This document shows positions 1 through 9,347 of a stretch of DNA of 64,000 nt, in pieces. Source of the DNA: Prorocentrum cordatum. Lineage: Eukaryota > Sar > Dinophyceae > Prorocentrales > Prorocentraceae. The DNA lies in assembly GCA_963575745.1 (NCBI GenBank), contig CAUYUJ010006569.1, positions 1-64,000 on the forward strand, given 5' to 3'. The notes beneath the pieces were generated by a model, which saw nothing but the letters and a program-made list of their open reading frames with translations, searched no databases and had not been told where the DNA came from. The position numbers were made by a program, and so were the translations under genes. How positions within the stretch are numbered: position 1 is the first letter of the stretch; every line of letters begins with the position of its first letter.

Positions 1-226
1 TGAGGAGGGGCGGAAAAAAGCAAAAAGGAGGAAGAGGAAGAGGGGGGGAACGGAGGAGGAGGAGCATAACCAGGAGGACGAGGATGAGGAAGAGTAGGAG
101 GAGGAGAAGGACGAGGAGGACGAGGAAGAAAACGAAAAGGAGGAGGAGGAGGAAGAGGAGAACGAGGATGATAATGAGGAGGATGATGAAGAGGAGGAGG
201 AGGAAGGAGGAGGAGGAAGGAGGATT
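1..226. repeat. (GGA)n-rich purine tract
   Basis: Almost pure purine on the plus strand, built from GGA, GAGGA and GGAAGA units. The open frame through it encodes only Arg, Lys and Glu and is not a gene. It borders the 3' end of the LINE-E remnant. Confidence 0.9.
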
Positions 227-1956
227 ACCCAACGATTACCCCAAGTTGACTCTGTCAGACCGCGCTTCTCCGGGGGCTCACTTAACAAGGTTTCCCCTTC
301 AGAAAGACCCTGGAGGGCCCAGGCCCCCATCTTGGTGGGGGGCTCGCCTCTTCCACACTTACGCTCTTTCGCCAGGTCCATGAGATGGCCTCTACCTTCT
401 CCTGCCCTGCAGCCGCGCACGGTGCGCGCCCAATACGGATCATAGCACGCCGAAGTGTGCGAGTGATGGGCAGCACGCGATCCGATGGCCACAAGCACTC
501 TAGTGGGCCGGGGGGGGGGGGGGGGGCGGGCCAGGACACTGGGAGCAAAGCCAAGTCTCGAGCACACGCCTGCACGAGGCCTTAGACACAGCACTGCGGC
601 AATCCAAACATCTAGAACGTGTTTTAGTATCTGCTACATAGGAAGAGCCTGCCTGCGCACGCGCCAGGGCGGAGGGCCTGGTCCTTCTGGCAGCCCCCTG
701 GACCTCGCGCACAGTCGGCGGGCGGTCCTCCTGCTCGAAGGCGAACAGGGCGGCTGTCGCAATGCGGAGGCGCACAAGACACATCGTCGCCACCGCCCTT
801 TTGAAGCAAGAGAAGCGGGCGGTCGGGGCGGCATGGGCGGCGGCGGCAGAGGCGGCGAGGTCGTCAGCAATCTGGTTGCTGATCCAGGTCAGCAAGGGAC
901 TCCTCTGGCCATCGACTCCTCAGGGGACAGGCGGCTATTCAGAAAATGCACTGTCACACTGGCTTCACCGCGCTCGCTCAACACTGCTCCTAACATCTCC
1001 CAAAGATCACCATTCGCACTACAACCTGCAGGCCTCAAATGGTGGCCCTTATTCCAATCGCGAAACAAGATATCACTACCAGTCCAATGCTCAACATTTC
1101 TTGACGTGCAACGCAGCACTGAAATCAAACTGGAAATCTCAGCACGATTGTTCGACTGGCGATGGCCGGCCAACGGAGAGCGCGCACCGCCTATCAGCTC
1201 TGGGCGCTCGGGCGTGCCTTGCAGGATGCACCAGCCCCAGCCGCAACGGCGGAAGCGAGCGTCTGCCGCCTCCTCGCCGCCACTGCCGTCGCCGCAGGCG
1301 GGGTGCCGAACGCCCGTCGGCGCGAGCCTGCCCTGCCCCACGGCCCCGAAGGTGGTCAGCTCCTCAGCCGCGTCGCACGGCGGCGGCGGCGTTGCCCACG
1401 CCCTCGGGGCCATGCCCCTCCGCCAGAGGGCTGGGCTGTCGAGGTGGCCGCTCTCCGCCTTCGGGCGCAGCCACTCCGCCCTCTCGAAGTCCTCGCGGCA
1501 TGGGGGCTGCGGGCACTCTCCCCAGATGCGGTGGTAGTCTTCCGCGACCGCACCGCAGCTGCAGAGGCCTGAGCCTCCTCTCTCTCTCCTGGCCGAGGAC
1601 CTCCTTCTTGCGGGCGGCCGTCCACGTGGCCGCCGTCGTCGCCTGGAGCAAAGCGCGGGCCATGTCGGGCTTCCGCTTCCTCCATGTCCTCGGGGTGGGC
1701 CTCGCGTCGCAGGAGAGGCCCACTCCCTGCCCCAGGCCAGCTCCACTGTGCCCGCCTGCAGCTCTGGTCCAGAGCCGCTCGGCAATGTCCGACAGCGCCG
1801 CGTCGATCACGCCCGCTGGGTCACTCTTCTCCGCCCCCGCAGCAAACGCCCGCTCGTCGCCCCTGAGATCCGCCCGCTAAGTCAGGGAGCGCGGCGTCCA
1901 ACCAGCATCCCACAGCGTGAGAATCAGCGGGGCCATCGCACCACGGCGACGCCTAG
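227..1956 (-). mobile_element. LINE-E, 5'-truncated non-LTR retrotransposon remnant
   Basis: Minus-strand remnant holding only the 3' part of a LINE: the end of the RT region, a Cys/His motif and an RNase H domain. It is bounded on both sides by (GGA)n tracts (1-226 and 1957-2034). The 3' end near 227 shows a short tandem repeat (GGGTAATC, GTT, GGGTAATC on the sense strand), a kind of tail found on several LINE clades. Limits are inferred from where the GGA tracts start. Confidence 0.6.
500..1810 (-). pseudogene. LINE-E polyprotein fragment: Cys/His motif and RNase H
   Basis: Three minus-strand frames join into one LINE C-terminus. Sense order: residues ending in ALSDIAERLW (near 1790), typical of the region after the RT; a Cys/His motif reading LCSCGAVAEDYHRIWGECP (near 1560-1500); then RNase H with NNRAEISSLISVL (the catalytic Glu region), GSDILFRDWNKG (the Asp region), and, after a frame change near 890, NQIADDLAASAA (the GNxxAD end of the fold). 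A run of 17 G at 510-526 breaks the end. At least two frameshifts make it non-functional. RNase H assignment rests on the motif order; the family is that of LINE-A and LINE-D. Confidence 0.65.
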
Positions 1957-1991
1957 AAGGAGGAGGAGGCGGAGGCGGAGGAGGAGGAGGA

Positions 1992-2022
<31 letters not shown>

Positions 2023-2034
2023 GAGAGGGTCAAG
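1957..2034. repeat. (GGA)n microsatellite
   Basis: GGA/GGC trinucleotide tract with a short G run inside. It lies between the 5' end of LINE-E and the presumed 3' end of LINE-A. Confidence 0.9.
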
Positions 2035-2289
2035 GAAGAAGGAGGCTGGCAAGGAAGAGAAAGGGAGGAAAACCATCGCATGCTACGAGGGGGAAGCTTA
2101 AAGCTAAGGGTTGGTCGACCCGACCCAGCCCAGACCCTTGACGGCTCCTTGGCCACAACCGGGGAAGGGCAAGGAAGAAGAGGAGGGGGATGAGGAGGAG
2201 GAGGAGCGAGCGAGCGAGCAGAAGCCAAGGGGCAGTTGGATCCGAGCAGAAAAGAGGCAGGCCCCCCCCCACCCCCCCACCCCCAGCAC

Positions 2290-2760
2290 CTACACGGTGC
2301 CCGAAGGCCAGGGCCACCTTGCAAGCACCAGGGAGGGGAGCGAGAAGCATGCCTACCCCGCAACAGGCCGCGCGGGCGGCCAGGGTGCACGGGGCCTGCG
2401 GCAGGCCCGTGCTCACGTGCACGAAGCCCGCCGCGGCGGGGAAGAGTTCCCACAGGGCCCCCAGCGCCACGAGCGGGGAGCCCGCGCACAAGTGGTGCAG
2501 CTCGAGGCCCGCGTCACAGAAGAGCACGTGGAAAGCGAGCGTGGCGCAGACATCCATCTCCACGCTCGAGCCGCACGGCAAAGCAGGCTGGGCGCGCCCG
2601 CCGCATGGAGGGTCCAAGAGCCAGCCATGCTGCAACCCAAGGCCCTCGGACGGATGTCGCCCCTCGGCGCGCCCGCCGCTTGGAGGGTCCAAGAGCCAGC
2701 GCTGCAACCCAAGGCCCTCGGACGGACGTCGCCAAACGCCGCGACGAGTTAGTGTAGTGC
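2290..2760 (-). other. Hydrophobic open stretch, unknown, in LINE-A 3' region
   Basis: An open minus-strand frame here reads through two or three hydrophobic segments (for example VCATLAFHVLFC and VALGALWELFPAAAGFV) with amino-acid use unlike the surrounding simple repeats. It could be an exon of a multi-pass membrane protein or a chance reading of the LINE-A 3' region. I do not recognise a family. No clear start, stop or splice site was identified. Confidence 0.25.
2591..2733. repeat. Two-copy tandem duplication, about 72-bp unit
   Basis: The segment starting GGCGCGCCCGCCGC occurs at 2591 and again at 2666, each followed by near-identical sequence through CCAAGGCCCTCGGACGG. Copies differ by a few substitutions and a short indel. 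Confidence 0.85.
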
Positions 2761-3297
2761 CTGGGCATGGCCAAACCGAGCCTAGCCCTGGCAAGAAAAT
2801 AACGAACGAGCTGATGAGGCCTGCGAGGATCAAACACCACATCCAGCCCTCACTCAGTGCTGCAAGTCGCCCATGTGGAGCACTCTCCCACTGTGGGCTG
2901 TCACACCAACTCCTGGAATTTGCCGGCATCCTCGCCGACCCGTCATACCATGTCGGGGTCCACCTCATCATCACTGTCAGACTCGTGTGGAGCACCCAAC
3001 TCCAAAGCTTCAGGGTATAAGAGACCATGGTCTTTCAAAATCAAGCTGGTGTCCAGATAACGCTGGGGCTCGGCTCGGACTTTACCTTTGGGCATAAAGT
3101 CGACCTCAGGCAAGCCACCCAGCGGGCCACGCCAACCTTTTGACTTGCACACCGGGGCTCGAACTCTGGCGGAAGGTCTCCGAGCGTCCTCAAGCGAGAT
3201 ATCTTTATGCAGCGGCTGTGGATGTCTAAGATTGCTGAAACGCCTCGTGCTCTCAACAATCCTGCCGCTGCCACCTTCTCTGCCACAACAAACGCTG

Positions 3298-4125
3298 TCA
3301 AGCCCCCGATGGTTGAGGCTGCCTGTATCCGAGTACTTGCAGCAGCTGGTACAGACAAATCAGCGAGCGGTCGTGTCCAACCACTGGGCACTCCAGCAAC
3401 GCATGCTTCTGCGCCAACCAGGGCCACGGCAAGAGAGGCTCCTTCGCCGCCGCCTGCTGCTGAGGAGTGGCCAGATCGCCCTCCTGAGGCCCAGGGAAAA
3501 GATAGTCTTTAGAATCGTCACCCTGCTCGTGGAACCACACCCCGACCTGGGCAATGTAACATAGCAGCATCTTGTGAAGGCGCATGGCGCCGCGAACGAA
3601 GCGCTCCTGAACCTCCGAAGCTCGATGGAAGGAGGCCCCAGCCTTGGCCAACTCATCAGCCTCCGCATTTCCAGCCCGATCGAACTGGCTGATGACTCCT
3701 TCCCTGACGTCTGCCATGCTCGTGTGCGCCTTGACGTGCAAAACGGGAGCGCGGCAGAAATCGTTGTACATCTTAGTGCGCATCCACCAGTGTGCTATCA
3801 GGTTGCCTGGCCCGCTTGCCGCCTCGAGTCTGTGGCAACAACCAACCGCGCCCTTGCAATCTGACTTGACTTGATAAAAGCCCGTGACCCGCTGGCTAGC
3901 CTTCATGAGCGCATAGTCCTCGCCGTCGCGGGCCACTTGACTGGGCCCTTCACACCGTGGGACGGCGCCGTGATATCGTGCAACTCTGCGCCGCTCAGCA
4001 TCGTAAACCGCGACGGCCCAGCCCGCTGACCGCAACTCAGGCACACGAGTCGAGAAGGCGCTGCCGTCCACAAACACAAATCCGCCATTGACAGACGTGA
4101 TCCCACGTCGATCCACACCAATCAT
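3298..4125 (-). pseudogene. LINE-A RNase H domain and tail
   Basis: Open minus-strand frame of about 275 residues with a recognisable RNase H: FVDGSAF (first catalytic Asp), ARDGEDYALMKAS (Glu helix), VKSDCKGAVG (second Asp), then VKAHTSMADVREG and GNAEADELAKAGA (His and last Asp). It lies after the RT, as in the I/R1-type LINE layout. The domain would cut the RNA strand of the RNA-DNA hybrid during target-primed reverse transcription. A neighbouring frame (3427-3041) continues beyond the stop with protein-like sequence, so the true C-terminus may lie in another frame. The LINE-D RNase H at 52750-51845 is a clear relative (HTSMVDV, GNSEADKLAKEGA). Confidence 0.8.
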
Positions 4126-4182
4126 ATCGCGCTGACTGCAACGGCCCGCACCATGAAAAACTTGCCCTGGGCGTGGAAGAAG

Positions 4183-5079
4183 TCAGCGCGCAAATCGATC
4201 CTGTCTATCCTCAGGTTCACTGAGCACCCTGCGCGCTGCTCTTTGAACCTCCAAGGGGATGAGCAGTCGCCTCTGGGCCGCAAAGGCGTCACACACGAAG
4301 AAACGATGGAACAGCGTGCCAGGCGCCGACTGGCACCTGGTACATAGTGACGAGTGACCAGTAAAGGCACGGGCAATCCTGACCTGCGTCCAGTGGCCAC
4401 CAGTAATCACACCGCGAAGTGATCGACGCTGGTGAGGCGAGAGTCGCTTGCCATGAAGGGCCTCTGATATCGGCTGCCACGAGATTGGACCCGTCCTGGT
4501 TGAGCCCGCACCCTGCATAGCCGCAAGAGCGCCACGGTCTATCTGCCTCCGTACCCCCAGCTTCACAATGTGAGATATCCAGCTGACCGAATAGAACTTC
4601 AGATCCCAAGAGAACCCTTCATCATCAAGAAGAGCGAACGGGTCCAGCAGCTTCCAACAGATTCTGTAAAGGCCGAGCATCAACGCAGCGATGGGGCTCT
4701 TGCATTTCAGCCAGGCCTGCGGATCTTCCAACGATGGGAGTGCTGAAACCATCAGCGCCGAGACCAGAGAGGAAGTCATCGTCCCAATGGACATGATCAC
4801 AAGGTAAGTGTGTATGGCACCTGACGTGGCAATAACTAAGGGATCGTTGTGCCATCCGTTCTCTGCACACATAAGCGAGAGGCCCACTGACGAACCAGGC
4901 TTGAACCGAACACCCGCGTTAAGGGAGGACATCCTGAGCTGCTGGATCCTGCTATTGGGCACCCCATGCGATGGAGCATCCCCACAGCGCCTTTGAGAGG
5001 ACCCCCGAGCAGTGGACAGCTGAGCGCTGCCTACCAAGACCTTTGAGAGCCACGAGCCTGTCCCCTTTAGCCATTGCAT
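4183..5079 (-). pseudogene. LINE-A RT thumb region and Cys/His motif
   Basis: An open frame of about 298 residues between palm and RNase H. Its C-terminal part has the pattern LCTRCQSAPGTLFHRFFVCD, a Cys-x2-Cys...His...Cys motif that in many LINEs lies between RT and RNase H. The N-terminal part is helical thumb/connection sequence without a diagnostic motif. LINE-D has the equivalent motif (CECQLCRDGRGTLCHRRFRC). The frame is joined to the palm fragment only after a frameshift near 5230. Confidence 0.65.
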
Positions 5080-5234
5080 CTCGAATACGAGTGAGCTGCG
5101 TGCCTATGCGCCTATAACGCCCATCAACAGCATCACCCCCCAGGCCCCGATGATATTGACCCCGTCCTGGGAAGGGAACTCCAGCAGGCCATAAATCGGC
5201 AACAACGTCCTCGATCAGGCTGAAAGTCTCAGCG

Positions 5235-5630
5235 TCACTGCACAAAAAAACCCATCTTGTCCCACGAAAGCGGCAGCCCTCGGGCCTGGAGCAGGCCCAC
5301 CGTCCCCTTGAAAGCGAAACTCAGCTCCCTGGCAACCGTCTGCGGGCCCCCGACCGAGTGCAAACTGATATCGCCGATCAAGTTTTTGATCATGAGCGAG
5401 CTGCACCGAACCCCCACGTGCCGAAGGACCGTCACCGTCATGAGCTTCGCTAACCCCGTGGCGCACGAACAGCCTGCGATGATTGCCCCGTTGGCGAAAA
5501 TCTCGTGGGAGGTCGAGTTCTGGTAGGAGGCCCTTCTGGGCCCTCTATACTTAGCACAACGCGGCCTCATAATATTTACGGGGAAACCCGTGGCCCGAGC
5601 TGCGCACAACAACTCCGAGCGCGACGCCAT
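5235..5630 (-). pseudogene. LINE-A RT palm, active site mutated
   Basis: Minus-strand RT palm. Motif B reads GAIIAGCSCATGLAKLM and motif C reads NLIGDISLH. The matching motif C in LINE-D is NVVDDLTTH, so the first of the two catalytic aspartates is Gly here. Loss of that residue should abolish polymerase activity. The following segment (LPLSWDKMGFF) matches LPINWDKTKFM in LINE-D. A frameshift separates it from the fingers at 5677-6102 and removes motif A. Confidence 0.75.
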
Positions 5631-5676
5631 GTCATAAAACTTCCTGAGGTCAATAAAAGCACTAGCGCTAACAGAA

Positions 5677-6102
5677 TTAAATTATGGGGCTGCGCTGGCC
5701 AGCACACTGTGGATCCACGCCGACTTGTCGCACGAGGTCTCCGAGGACCCCCCCCCAGAAAAAGGAGTCTGGTAGGGTAGCTTCCCATTGGGTGACCACA
5801 CGGCGCCCGAGGCGGGGCCGCAGACGGGCGAAGAAGGGGGGCAGGCCGATAGGCCTAACCCCTCCCGTCGCCTTGGGAAGAAGCACTATGAGGGTCAGCC
5901 AAACGTCTGCGAGCTCTGTATTCTTTTCCCAAGCGAGGAGGAGAAGCGTAAGGGTCGAGACGAGGACAGACGGAAGTCTTTCCACCCGCCTCGGATGGAT
6001 GCAATCCCAGCCCAGCGCCGTCTTGCTCTTAAGGAGCTGAGCACTGCCTTCACGTCGTCGACCGCGAACGGAGGCAGGGGCTCGGCGGGGGCTACATCCC
6101 AA
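5677..6102 (-). pseudogene. LINE-A RT fingers fragment
   Basis: About 140 residues with LIVLLPKATGGVRPIGL, the conserved 'LPK..G..RPI' fingers motif of RTs, followed by an FFARLRPRLGRRV helix and DSFFWGG. LINE-D has the same layout (VFLPKPDGGTRPIGL, then ADAQFFWGK). The frame breaks on both sides. Confidence 0.75.
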
Positions 6103-6561
6103 TCCAAGGGGCGGGGCTCGTCAGACCCGGCAGCAACGACCCAAAGGCTAGACCACTCCTTTAACATTTCTTGCGTGACTTCGTGCCCGACAACAGGCAA
6201 ACCTTGGGCCGGGTCCGCGGCCGTGGCCCCTCTAGGGCCCTTGGAAAACCGGTGGGCCAAGCTGGCCCCGTTGGAAAGGCCAACTCCGAATATTCTTTCC
6301 ATGCCTGCTTGGCGGCGGCTGCGTCGGCTGCAGTGTGCGACATCACCTGGTCCTGGAGACACTTACAGACCTGGGCACGCTTGTCGGGATCTCTTAAACC
6401 AGTCAGGAAGTCACCGAGCGAATTCACAGAGATGCCGTCCTCCCCCACCCACTCCAACCCATCCCAAACCTCAGAATAATCTGATAACATGCGCAAAACA
6501 CTCGATTGCTGGGCAAGCTGGGGTTCGGATTATTTGCCTTCCGCTCTCAGCCACTGCATGG
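6103..6561 (-). pseudogene. LINE-A linker between endonuclease and RT
   Basis: Two overlapping minus frames (6496-6161 and 6362-5895) give linker sequence such as DYSEVWDGLEWVGEDG, LRDPDKRAQVCKCLQDQV and EWSSLWVVAAG, the last corresponding to EWEELWFSDD just before the LINE-D RT. No enzymatic motif. The handover between frames implies at least one frameshift. Confidence 0.5.
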
Positions 6562-7260
6562 TCAGACGTCTAACGGAAAGCCAACGTTGGGTGGTGGGGC
6601 TCGCTTTCCGGCGGAGGCTTTTACCCATCCACAAGCCAAGGGGCCTTTCTCGAGCCTGCATCCAGCAGAGCGACCGCAAAACCTCGGTCTCTCGGCGACG
6701 GGAATGGCCAAAAAGAGGCCAAGGTAAAGTTCGGCCGAGGAGAACCACCTGCGAGCAAGGCTGTCGAGGGATTCATTTTCCTCCAGCTCAAAGCCTGGCC
6801 AAGTTGACACGTCGCCAGGCACGAAAGGTTGCCCTGAGAAGGGCAACAAAAACTTCTCCTGCTGCACTCTACGGTACACGAAGTTGGAACCGCCGAGCCC
6901 AGACAGGCGCAGCACCACGGCCCTGTGAGGGCCCACTGGAGTGTCGCCGATCACACCCACGCTCCTGATGAAGGGGGGCAGGATGTCGCTGACGATGTAG
7001 TAATCGCAGTGCGAGCCGTTGCACGTTGGTCGCCCTCCGTGGACGATCTCTGCGTGTAGGTGTCCTAAGAAGCCAGCCCGAAGGAAGGTATCGCGCCCGA
7101 AGCATTCAGAATCCACATTCCAGTCACCAGCCGCCACACATGGGAGACAGGACTCTCGTAAGATCTGGACAAGAGACGCGAAGAGCTCCATGTTGCCTGA
7201 CTGGCCAACGCTGGTGATGCCATAAACCGAAACGAACAACATCTGCATGCTGCCAACCAC
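6562..7260 (-). pseudogene. LINE-A AP-type endonuclease, C-terminal half
   Basis: Open minus frame of about 230 residues with three endonuclease/exonuclease/phosphatase signatures in order: AAGDWNVD (the GDWN motif), SHCDYYIVSD, and PVGPHRAVVLRL (catalytic His). The enzyme would nick target DNA to prime reverse transcription. The N-terminal half lies in another frame beyond the poly(A) run at 7272-7314. The C-terminal end runs into linker sequence. Confidence 0.8.
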
Positions 7261-7270
7261 CGTACGCTGA

Positions 7271-7271
<1 letters not shown>

Positions 7272-7314
<43 letters not shown>
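7272..7314. repeat. (A)43 homopolymer inside the endonuclease coding region
   Basis: Forty-three uninterrupted A on the plus strand (T on the coding strand). It falls between the QEHRL half and the GDWN half of one endonuclease domain and would encode poly-Phe. It is either an expanded run, an insertion, or an assembly artefact. Confidence 0.95.
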
Positions 7315-7315
<1 letters not shown>

Positions 7316-7600
7316 GCGACTTGGCGTACTCCCCATTTGGCTGGTAGGGGACGCTCGGTAAGTTACTGAGGCTGAGCACTCCAACGCCGCCCGAGGTAGA
7401 TGTTGCCGCGCTTCCAGTGATGCGGCAGCCGTTGGCAAGAAACCGATAACCTCGAGCATGAGCCCAACTCTGCGCACTCTTTAATTGATCACCTCCTCGA
7501 AGGCGATGTTCCTGCACATGTAAAATATCAGGTTGTAATTGTTTGTCCAACGCCAACCATTCCAGGAAAGTCTGCAAGGTAGTCCACGTGGTTCCCGTTG
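7315..7600 (-). pseudogene. LINE-A AP-type endonuclease, N-terminal half
   Basis: The end of the ORF1 frame reads FTLVTYNGN, a typical first beta strand of the endonuclease fold. After a one-base frame change near 7585 the other frame continues TLQTFLEWLALDKQLQPDILHVQEHRL, which carries the metal-binding Glu (QEH), and then GGVGVLSL. ORF1 and endonuclease therefore look like one original reading frame. Confidence 0.7.
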
Positions 7601-9057
7601 TAGGTGACGAGCGTGAACTCTGACTGATGCTTATGTGTTGAAGGAGCTTCGAAATCTGCTGCCCATCGAAGAGCTCGAGCAGCGTCTTGAGCCGAACTCG
7701 TAGCCTGCGACGACCACGGTGCAACTGACACATCACCAAGCACCCCGGCAGAAGAAGGCACAGCGGCGCTGGGAGTCTCGATGTCCTGCTGGTGGAAGTC
7801 GCACAGCTGTAACTCTGAGTAGTCAGGAAAGCTATTGCCGCCATACTTGCAAGCGTGAGAACGGGCCCCGTCACTGTGAGGCTTGTGTCCTGGCTGAACA
7901 TTTTTCCGATCCTTGTCTGGCACATTGATGACGTAGTTGCCGATGAAGGTGCCCCCGATAATCACGCCGTTGTCCAGCATGCGGGGGCAATCAATAATTA
8001 GGGTTGTGTAGACGCCGAGGGGGGAACCGCCTGCTGCCAATAGCTTCGCCTTGGCACGCAGATCTCCCTCTTCAGCATTCGTCGGGGCCAGCTCACCGAG
8101 GTCGGCGCGAAGGTCCTCCAGCTCCATGTGCTCGAACTGCCAAGAAGGTTTCTCTCCACTGCCCTCGGCGCCAGCTGCCTGGGCACGAGGCTTCTTCTCA
8201 GGCGGCTCCTCCAAGAACTCCGCAGCACGAGACTTGAGCGCCTCCGCCAACAAAGGTGCCAACGCCTCCGCGTCGGCGACGCCAGCCATGCTGCGCAGCT
8301 CGGCCAGCAGCTTGGACTCGTCGACCTTGAGATCTGGCCCCGTGAGGTCCATGGCCTGTGACTCTGGAGCAGACTCCTGAGACGACAGCGAGCGCAACTC
8401 CTGATCCAGGTCCTCGACCGCCTTCTGGCGTTCGACCACCAAGGCGTTGGCCGCAGCTGCGGCCTCCTGTACCTTGACCACGGCCTTGTCTGCCGCACTC
8501 TTTTCCTGCTCAGCCTTCTGCAGCTTGCTGCGAGCTTGCTCAGCTCGGCGCGAAAGTGCAGTAAGCTTCGCTGGAAGGGACTTATTCTCATATGGCTTCC
8601 GACGAGCTGCCTCCAATTGCGCACGTGCTTTTTGAAGTGGCTGAGATGTCCATCCCTGCCGAAGAGATTCCAACCATTGCACATGCTTGACCAGCCCATC
8701 GATATCTGCACGAAGCTCGTCCGACTCATTAGACTCATGCTCAGGCTCCGCAAGTCCTTCACCCTTCTTGAGCCGCACACTCTCGGCCTCCAGGAGCCGC
8801 AGACGCTTCTCCATCTTGGCCAAGGCTGACGCGGAGCCTGAGTCAGGCCCAGCTCCTTGGTCGGCACGACGTTTGCTACGGTTCGGAAGATCTGCGGGCA
8901 CATTGCACTTGAAGCACGCTCCTTTGTGCAACTTACACTTGTAACACTTCTCATTGCTGCCGTAATTGATAAGTGGAGCCCCAGTGCGACGAAACGTACA
9001 GAACTTGCACATCCAATCTGCCTTGGGCTGCTCTTTTGACCACGGCGCTGGCGCCAT
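7528..9057 (-). CDS. LINE-A ORF1 protein (Cys clusters plus coiled coil)
   Basis: A 509-residue open frame beginning at ATG 9057, 145 nt after the spliced leader. The N-terminus holds clustered cysteines (DWMCKFCTFRRTG at residues 15-27, then CYKCKLHKGACFKCN near 38-52), consistent with a zinc-binding nucleic-acid module. Residues about 75-230 are rich in Ala, Glu, Lys and Arg with heptad-like spacing, indicating a coiled coil, as expected for an RNA-binding, multimerising ORF1 protein. The last 20 residues already start the endonuclease fold, so the natural product is probably an ORF1-endonuclease-RT fusion with a frameshift near 7585. No known domain was recognised beyond the Cys pattern. 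Confidence 0.7.
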   Translation of the reverse strand: MAPAPWSKEQPKADWMCKFCTFRRTGAPLINYGSNEKCYKCKLHKGACFKCNVPADLPNRSKRRADQGAGPDSGSASALAKMEKRLRLLEAESVRLKKGEGLAEPEHESNESDELRADIDGLVKHVQWLESLRQGWTSQPLQKARAQLEAARRKPYENKSLPAKLTALSRRAEQARSKLQKAEQEKSAADKAVVKVQEAAAAANALVVERQKAVEDLDQELRSLSSQESAPESQAMDLTGPDLKVDESKLLAELRSMAGVADAEALAPLLAEALKSRAAEFLEEPPEKKPRAQAAGAEGSGEKPSWQFEHMELEDLRADLGELAPTNAEEGDLRAKAKLLAAGGSPLGVYTTLIIDCPRMLDNGVIIGGTFIGNYVINVPDKDRKNVQPGHKPHSDGARSHACKYGGNSFPDYSELQLCDFHQQDIETPSAAVPSSAGVLGDVSVAPWSSQATSSAQDAARALRWAADFEAPSTHKHQSEFTLVTYNGNHVDYLADFPGMVGVGQTITT

Positions 9058-9201
9058 GGCGTCGTCTTGAAGAGGGAAAGGGCCGCCAGAGAGCCCCTGC
9101 GGTGCTGGCTAAAGAAACGTCGAGCGCAAACGCTCTGGCACTGCCGCGAACTAGCGGTATCCAGTCTTGCCTATGCGGGCTCAGCCCGCCAAAGCATCAA
9201 T

Positions 9202-9223
9202 CTTGAGCCAAAATGGCTACGGA
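9202..9223 (-). other. Dinoflagellate spliced leader (DinoSL) relic
   Basis: On the minus strand the sequence is T, then CCGTAGCCATTTTGGCTC, then AAG: all 22 nt of the conserved dinoflagellate trans-spliced leader without a mismatch, as I know that sequence. It forms the exact 5' boundary of LINE-A and is followed by the LINE-A leader. No splice donor follows, so it is not an SL RNA gene but a reverse-transcribed copy of a trans-spliced mRNA. Confidence 0.93.
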
Positions 9224-9304
9224 GGAGGAGGAGGCGGAGTAGGAGGAGGAGGAGGAGGAGGAGGAGGAGGAGGAGGAGGGAGGCAAGGAGGAGGAGGAGG
9301 AGGA
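9221..9304. repeat. (GGA)n microsatellite at the LINE-A 5' end
   Basis: GGA units, with a few GGC and AGT interruptions, start directly at the end of the spliced-leader relic. On the LINE sense strand this is (TCC)n upstream of the element. Confidence 0.95.
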
Positions 9305-9347
9305 GTATAGGGACAAGGACAAGCACGGTACCAGCCAAGGCGCCACC

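Larger units (their letters stand above)
2037..9223 (-). mobile_element. LINE-A, non-LTR retrotransposon with a spliced-leader 5' end
   Basis: Minus-strand element in conventional LINE order: ORF1 with Cys clusters and coiled coil (9057-7528), AP-type endonuclease (about 7600-6900), RT (about 6400-4700), Cys/His motif (near 4350-4280) and RNase H (4125-3300). The 5' end is exact: a 22-nt dinoflagellate spliced leader (9223-9202) abuts (GGA)n. The 3' end is not certain; the next GGA tract at 1957-2034 is used as a provisional limit, and no poly(A) is seen there. RT is broken by frameshifts and has lost an active-site Asp, so the copy is dead although its 5' end is complete. Confidence 0.75.

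Noticed and set aside
84-383. Open frame of 99 codons in the first purine tract
   Set aside because: It encodes almost only Arg, Lys and Glu from GGA/AGG repeats; no gene character.
9202-9223. Spliced-leader RNA gene
   Set aside because: No GT donor or Sm-like site follows the 22 nt; the LINE leader follows at once.
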